Shown here: piece after piece, positions 7,393-9,950 of the stretch
How the letters are laid out: each line of letters starts with the position of its first letter
How positions within the stretch are numbered: position 1 is the first letter of the stretch
Source: Desulfobacteraceae bacterium
GTDB taxonomy: Bacteria; Desulfobacterota; DSM-4660; Desulfatiglandales; Desulfatiglandaceae
Length of the DNA: 9,950 nucleotides
Assembly: GCA_013203065.1 (NCBI GenBank)
Contig: JABMQV010000133.1
Coordinates: 1 to 9,950, forward strand
Reading direction: 5' to 3'
Translations under genes and position numbers: made by a program
Notes under the pieces: generated by a model
What the model was told of the DNA's origin: nothing
Seen by the model: the letters and a program-made list of their open reading frames with translations, nothing else
The model's database searches: none

Positions 7393-7427
7393 AGTTCCAG
7401 GTCTCGGGTTCTAAGTTTCAGGTTTTG
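7393..7427. repeat. Degenerate 7-base tandem repeat (five units)
   Basis: Five consecutive 7-base units read AGTTCCA, GGTCTCG, GGTTCTA, AGTTTCA and GGTTTTG. They share an approximate RGTTYYR pattern with exact 7-base spacing. No coding role is apparent. Similar GGTTC-type heptad repeats are, from general memory, scattered between genes in some deltaproteobacterial genomes, but I cannot verify that here. Confidence 0.5.
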
Positions 7428-7623
7428 AGCCTTTTATAGGCCTGTTTTGAAGGTGGTGAGAAACTATCAGGTCTTTGTAACTCGCTTTCAGCGTTTCTCA
7501 ACTCATACGTATATGGCTCAAGAACCAAGTATGATTTCCATTTCAAAACTCGTCAGAACATCCGTGATATGGACCAGATGGAACACGTATCTGTATTGTC
7601 GAACATTAACTAACTAATTTTGC

Positions 7624-7652
7624 TTGACATTTGATGCGTGATGTTCTATGAG
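7624..7652 (+). promoter_or_regulatory. Candidate sigma70-type promoter for the H1-like gene
   Basis: A perfect TTGACA (7624-7629) is followed after 17 bases by TATGAG (7647-7652), matching TATAAT at four of six positions. This would give a leader of about 70 bases before ATG 7730. The surrounding sequence is AT-rich. The spacing and the perfect -35 box make it the best promoter candidate in the window, though no experimental evidence is available. Confidence 0.5.
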
Positions 7653-7729
7653 CGTAAAACATTATTGATTCATACGGATGGATAATACGTAGGTCAAACT
7701 GACAGGGCTTTTAACAAAAGGAGGGAATT

Positions 7730-8215
7730 ATGAAGCAAGTGAAAAAAGATCTTCAGGCGGTATCGAACATTTTAAAACAATTGACAAAAAAAACGGAAAA
7801 GATCGCCAACAAACTCGCAAAACTTGAAAAAGCCAAAGCCGCCAAAAAGCCAAAGACGAAAGTTACGAGGAAGGTAAAGGCGAAAACAGCGAGGACGGTA
7901 AAGGCGAAAACAACGAGGAAGGTAAGGGCGAAAACAGCGAGGACGGTAAAGGCAAAAGCCACGAGGAAGGTAAGGGCCAAGGTCGCAACGAAGGCGAGAC
8001 CGAAAGCCAGAGCAAAAGCCAGAGCAAAGTCACCAAAGGTCTCGGCGAGCGGAACTGTCCTTGGCATTATCAAAAGGAGCAGAAAGGGCGTTGACGTCAT
8101 TACATTAAGAAAAGAGAGTGATCTCGAGGGCAGAAAAATAAACGATATTGTTCACAGGCTCAAAAAAGAGGGCAAGATCAAAGCAATTTCAAGGGGTGTT
8201 TATGTAAAGGCCTAG
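7730..8215 (+). CDS. Basic H1-like protein: coiled coil, KA/RA repeats, winged-helix-like C-terminus
   Basis: A 161-residue, extremely Lys/Arg/Ala-rich protein, probably a nucleoid or DNA-binding factor. Three parts are visible. Residues 1-36 form a likely coiled-coil helix (hydrophobic positions spaced through VSNILKQLTKKTEKIANKLA). Residues 46-105 are a tail of 8-residue units such as TRKVKAKT and ARTVKAKT that decays into RAKARAK. Residues 107-161 form a small globular domain (VLGIIKRSRKGVDVITLRKE, then HRLKKEGKI and a final RGVYVK) that looks like a winged helix-turn-helix. The tail recalls histone H1 and AlgP-type bacterial proteins. AAAGGAGGG just upstream gives a strong ribosome site, and the gene has its own promoter candidate. 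DNA-binding is inferred from charge and fold pattern. A transcription regulator or a chromosome-compacting protein are both possible. Confidence 0.8.
   Translation: MKQVKKDLQAVSNILKQLTKKTEKIANKLAKLEKAKAAKKPKTKVTRKVKAKTARTVKAKTTRKVRAKTARTVKAKATRKVRAKVATKARPKARAKARAKSPKVSASGTVLGIIKRSRKGVDVITLRKESDLEGRKINDIVHRLKKEGKIKAISRGVYVKA
7865..7984 (+). repeat. 24-base tandem repeats inside the H1-like gene
   Basis: Five in-frame 24-base units (8 codons each) start at 7865, 7889, 7913, 7937 and 7961. Alternate units are more alike: units 1, 3 and 5 encode TRKV(K/R)AK, while units 2 and 4 encode ARTVKAK, giving a 48-base higher-order period. The first units differ by only a few bases and the later ones diverge more, consistent with growth by unequal recombination or slippage. 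Confidence 0.85.
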
Positions 8216-8236
8216 AAGCCGGAACCAAAAAGGTCT

Positions 8237-8316
8237 CTCGCAAAGCCGCAAAGACGCGGAATTTTAAAGAACCATATTTTTTGTTTTCCTTTGCGAGCTT
8301 AGCGCCTTAGCGCGAG
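8237..8316. repeat. CTTTGCG-type inverted repeat element
   Basis: CTCGCAAAG at 8237-8245 is the exact reverse complement of CTTTGCGAG at 8289-8297. The symmetry extends imperfectly: the left arm continues CCGCAAAGACGC and the right arm continues CTTAGCGCCTTAGCGCGAG. Each arm is itself a short 8- to 9-base periodic sequence. This resembles the small intergenic repeats built from GCAAAG units found in several bacterial genomes; whether it is repeated elsewhere in this genome cannot be seen. Confidence 0.5.
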
Positions 8317-8398
8317 TAATGGCTTAACATCAACAAAACATTTTCGCTTTTTGCACAGAAGTTACAAACGAAGACTCCACCCCTTAACGTTGGGCCCC

Positions 8399-8431
8399 GC
8401 CCGCCTCGCCCGAACGAAAGCGATGGCGGGC
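8399..8431. repeat. GC-rich hairpin element
   Basis: GCCCGCC at 8399-8405 pairs with GGCGGGC at 8425-8431. After a small internal mismatch, CGC (8407-8409) pairs with GCG (8420-8422), leaving the loop CCGAACGAAA. It is much more GC-rich than its surroundings and has no T-run after it on either side. It looks like a dispersed palindromic repeat (REP-like) rather than a terminator; copy number in the genome is unknown. Confidence 0.5.
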
Positions 8432-8451
8432 AGGCCTGAACCTGTGAACGC

Positions 8452-8603
8452 TTATAACAATTTGTTATTGAAGACCTTTTCCACACTCTTGCTGCTCGTT
8501 GCCCTCCCCGCCTCTTCCATCCGGATGCCCAGAGTGTGTGGTACAGTGAATTGTCGTTGATCCGCTCCAGCGTCTCTTGTGAGACCTCCATTTCACTGTC
8601 CAC
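8452..8603 (-). pseudogene. Frameshifted remnant of a PaaI-like hotdog thioesterase
   Basis: Reading the - strand from GTG at 8603 (or ATG at 8591), the frame gives MEVSQETLERINDNSLYHTL, typical of the start of PaaI-family acyl-CoA thioesterases. The frame then turns to nonsense. Skipping two bases at a CTCT (8531-8534 on the + strand) restores LGIRMEEAGRATSS, which continues the family pattern, before the match fades and a TAA is met at 8452-8454. Only about 40 residues of an expected roughly 130-150 remain, so both a frameshift and loss of the rest are implied. It begins 2 bases after the stop of the 3-hydroxyacyl-CoA dehydrogenase, so it was probably the next gene of that operon. The family call rests on a short segment recognised by eye. 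Confidence 0.5.
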
Positions 8604-8605
8604 GC

Positions 8606-9481
8606 CTATGACTTCTCAGTATAGTCGTACCAGCCCTTTCCGGTCTTCTCTCCATATTCTCCCTTGATGTAATGCTCCACAAGGCTGGGTGAAGGGAGAA
8701 GCGACCGGTCTCCGGTTTCTCTGAAGGCCTCCAAACCCATGGTATAAGACAGGTCCAGACCGGTCAGGTCGTTCAGCCGGAATGGCCCCATCGGATGTCC
8801 CGCACCAAAGACACAGGCCTTGTCAATGTCTTCTACCGTGGCAACCCCCATCTCCAAAATCCACATGGCCTCCCGGGAAATGGCCCTGAAGATGCGATTG
8901 AGGAGAAAACCATCCACCTCTTTCTTGAGATGGACTCCCATCTTTTCGAGCTTTTCACATAGGGCCATGGAGATCTGCGCGGTTTCATCCGAGGTATGGG
9001 GTCCCTGGACAACCTCCACCAGCTTCATGACCAGGGCCGGGTTAAAAAAGTGGAGATTGACCACCTTTTCAGGACGAGACGTGGCGTCAGCAATACGGGA
9101 ACTGACGATGTAGGAACTGTTGGTGGCCAGAATGGCGTGAGGCGGCGCCATCTTATCCAGGTCCGCGTAAATCTTTCTTTTTAGATCGAGCACCTCAAGT
9201 ACGGCCTCAATCACGTAATCGGCATCCTTGACCGCTTCCTCCAGGCTGGAGGTAAATGTGATGTTCTCGCGCGCTTGTTTTGCCTGTTCCTCAGTGAGCC
9301 TCTCCTTTTCAACGCGCCCCGGAAGGTACTTATCCACAAAGGCCTCTGCCTTCTTTAAGATCTCATCGCTCACATCCATACAGATAGTCTTGTATCCCTT
9401 TATGGCACAGAGTGTTGAGATCTGGTGCCCCATGTTGCCAGCTCCGAGAACGGATATGTTTCTCACGTCGTCGATATTCAT
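8606..9481 (-). CDS. 3-hydroxyacyl-CoA dehydrogenase
   Basis: A 291-residue NAD-dependent dehydrogenase converting (3S)-3-hydroxyacyl-CoA to 3-oxoacyl-CoA, a beta-oxidation or butyrate-pathway step. The Rossmann motif VLGAGNMG is at residues 11-18 and Asp36 (CMDVSD) closes the NAD site. Ser122 (TNSS), His144 (HFFNP), Glu156 (VEVV) and Asn195 (LLNRI) match the conserved active-site set of the family. The C-terminal domain follows with GAGHPMGPFRLNDLTGLD at 226-243. Length matches the single-function, roughly 280-residue enzymes such as 3-hydroxybutyryl-CoA dehydrogenase rather than the large FadB/FadJ fusions. A strong AAGGAGGAG precedes the start on the - strand. It is convergent with the H1-like gene and divergent from the gene starting at 9902. 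Chain-length preference cannot be read from the sequence. Confidence 0.93.
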   Translation of the reverse strand: MNIDDVRNISVLGAGNMGHQISTLCAIKGYKTICMDVSDEILKKAEAFVDKYLPGRVEKERLTEEQAKQARENITFTSSLEEAVKDADYVIEAVLEVLDLKRKIYADLDKMAPPHAILATNSSYIVSSRIADATSRPEKVVNLHFFNPALVMKLVEVVQGPHTSDETAQISMALCEKLEKMGVHLKKEVDGFLLNRIFRAISREAMWILEMGVATVEDIDKACVFGAGHPMGPFRLNDLTGLDLSYTMGLEAFRETGDRSLLPSPSLVEHYIKGEYGEKTGKGWYDYTEKS

Positions 9482-9901
9482 TTTCTCCTCCTTTTTTTGA
9501 ATTCTGGTTTAGAGCATCGAAAGACCCAAGTGTCTCTTGGTCCCTACCTTATTTACGGCTGAGATTCAAGCTCCAATTCCGGAACGACCATCTCGCCGGG
9601 GTTTCCTGGCATCATGCGTTTCCCATTACATATTCGGACATACTACTGCCCCCCCTTATCAACCACCGCCAAAATGAAATGTAAATCCATTTTGAGAGAG
9701 CGGTTCCAGGAAACAGCCGAACCCCACGGTTTCAAATCGCCCAAACCAGCGGGCAGAAACATTGGCGCGGAGCAAAGGACACAAGCAAAACAAAATGTTT
9801 GTCCCGCCACTTTTTTCTTGACAGGACAAGGCCAGTCAGGTTGTTTAGTTTGCGATATAATTAAGCCATGCAGACATATTTTTCGAACCCGGGAGACCCA
9901 G
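9482..9901. other. Divergent intergenic region
   Basis: This 420-base region separates the - strand 3-hydroxyacyl-CoA dehydrogenase from the + strand gene at 9902, and it should hold promoters for both. I see no gene in it. Candidate sites are a 7-base inverted repeat (CAAAATG 9670-9676 with CATTTTG 9688-9694, 11-base spacer), a bulged hairpin at 9523-9542, a 9-base inverted repeat GTTTCCTGG (9601-9609) with CCAGGAAAC (9706-9714) that could be chance, and a perfect TATAAT at 9856-9861. No clear promoter for the - strand gene was found. Confidence 0.5.
9833..9861 (+). promoter_or_regulatory. Candidate promoter for the gene at 9902
   Basis: A perfect -10 hexamer TATAAT at 9856-9861 lies 40 bases before ATG 9902. 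Seventeen bases upstream is only a weak -35 match, CAGTCA (9833-9838, three of six). A perfect TTGACA at 9818-9823 is 32 bases away, too far to pair with it. The call therefore depends mainly on the -10 box and position. Confidence 0.3.
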
Positions 9902-9950
9902 ATGGAAAATTCAAAAAAGGATTCAGATAAGGACTGGTCAGCAGAAATCG
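9902..9950 (+). CDS. 5' end of an unrecognised gene (partial)
   Basis: ATG 9902 opens a frame that runs to the window edge and encodes MENSKKDSDKDWSAEI. GGGAG at 9891-9895 lies 6 bases before it, and a TATAAT box lies further upstream. The 16 residues are hydrophilic and carry no family signature. Its place, divergent from a beta-oxidation gene, is one often held by a TetR-type regulator of fatty acid or acyl-CoA metabolism, but that is only a guess from context. An ATG at 9868 in another frame ends after 18 codons and is not preferred. Confidence 0.5.
   Translation, partial: MENSKKDSDKDWSAEI

Larger units (their letters stand above)
7353..7729. other. Non-coding stretch between MBL gene and H1-like gene
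   Basis: This 377-base region holds no convincing gene. It contains a weak terminator-like hairpin just after the MBL gene, a degenerate 7-base tandem repeat at 7393-7427, an 8-base inverted repeat (TGAGAAAC at 7457-7464 with GTTTCTCA at 7493-7500), a short ATACGTAT palindrome at 7505-7512, and a sigma70-like promoter candidate before the next gene. It probably marks the end of the five-gene transcription unit and the start of a new one. Confidence 0.6.
8216..8605. other. Repeat-rich gap between convergent genes
   Basis: This 390-base region lies between the 3' ends of the H1-like gene (+) and the 3-hydroxyacyl-CoA dehydrogenase (-). It contains an inverted repeat of CTTTGCG type (8237-8316), a GC-rich hairpin (8399-8431), a 15-base palindrome (8454-8468) and the remains of a thioesterase gene on the - strand (8452-8603). 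A short hairpin CCGC/GCGG at 8246-8259 followed by AATTTT could help end + strand transcription but is weak. Confidence 0.6.

Noticed and set aside
7513..7617. Small + strand frame of 34 codons in the gap before the H1-like gene
   Set aside because: No Shine-Dalgarno site before the ATG, no motif, and the composition looks non-coding.
8381..8470. Resemblance to integron attC ends (GTTGGGC at 8389-8395, TTATAAC nearby)
   Set aside because: The order and spacing of the core-like sites do not give a proper attC, there is no integrase or cassette array, and short degenerate cores arise by chance.
9601..9714. 9-base inverted repeat GTTTCCTGG / CCAGGAAAC about 100 bases apart
   Set aside because: A 9-base pairing somewhere in 400 bases is not rare, the arms do not extend, and no element lies between them.
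9818..9861. TTGACA and TATAAT as one promoter
   Set aside because: The spacer is 32 bases, far beyond the 15-19 a sigma70 promoter allows.
1..9950. CRISPR array, tRNA, rRNA or transposase
   Set aside because: No regularly spaced 25-40 base repeats with unique spacers were seen, no tRNA-like fold was noticed in the gaps, and no transposase or integrase motif appears in any plausible frame.

Overview
The window looks like part of an anaerobic, CoA-ester-degrading bacterium, most plausibly a Desulfobacterota (sulfate-reducing or syntrophic) relative. This lineage is inferred from gene content: an Fe-S-rich acyl-CoA dehydrogenase fusion, a Tat-exported aldo/keto reductase with a cysteine cluster, beta-oxidation-type genes and strong GGAGG ribosome sites. 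No marker gene in the window fixes the taxonomy.

Layout. Positions 1-138 hold the 3' end of an unrecognised + strand gene. A 102-base gap with a cluster of CTGAAC/GTTCAG inverted repeats follows. Five + strand genes then run in one direction: Tat-type aldo/keto reductase (241-1503), a three-domain fusion of acyl-CoA dehydrogenase, 2[4Fe-4S] ferredoxin and nitroreductase (1563-3878), an AMP-forming acyl-CoA ligase (3931-5517), an SDR dehydrogenase (5648-6475) and a metallo-beta-lactamase-fold hydrolase (6579-7352). Gaps are 52 to 130 bases, each gene has a good Shine-Dalgarno site, and no convincing terminator lies between them, so they may form one operon.

After a 377-base non-coding stretch with a degenerate 7-base repeat and a promoter candidate comes a small, very basic protein (7730-8215). 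It joins a coiled coil, an H1-like Lys/Arg/Ala repeat tail and a C-terminal winged-helix-like domain. The next 390 bases (8216-8605) carry a CTTTGCG-type inverted repeat, a GC-rich hairpin, a 15-base palindrome and the frameshifted remains of a PaaI-like thioesterase on the - strand. That remnant lies immediately downstream of an intact - strand 3-hydroxyacyl-CoA dehydrogenase (8606-9481). A 420-base intergenic region then separates it from a divergent + strand gene starting at 9902 and cut by the window end.

How the genes may work together (inference): the ligase makes an acyl-CoA, the fusion protein oxidises it and may pass electrons from FAD through two Fe-S clusters to an FMN domain, the SDR oxidises a hydroxyl, and the MBL-fold enzyme hydrolyses an ester, thioester or lactone. 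No enoyl-CoA hydratase or thiolase is present, so any pathway would need genes from elsewhere. The fusion protein is the most unusual object here; the H1-like protein with a winged-helix end and the decaying thioesterase are the next most interesting.
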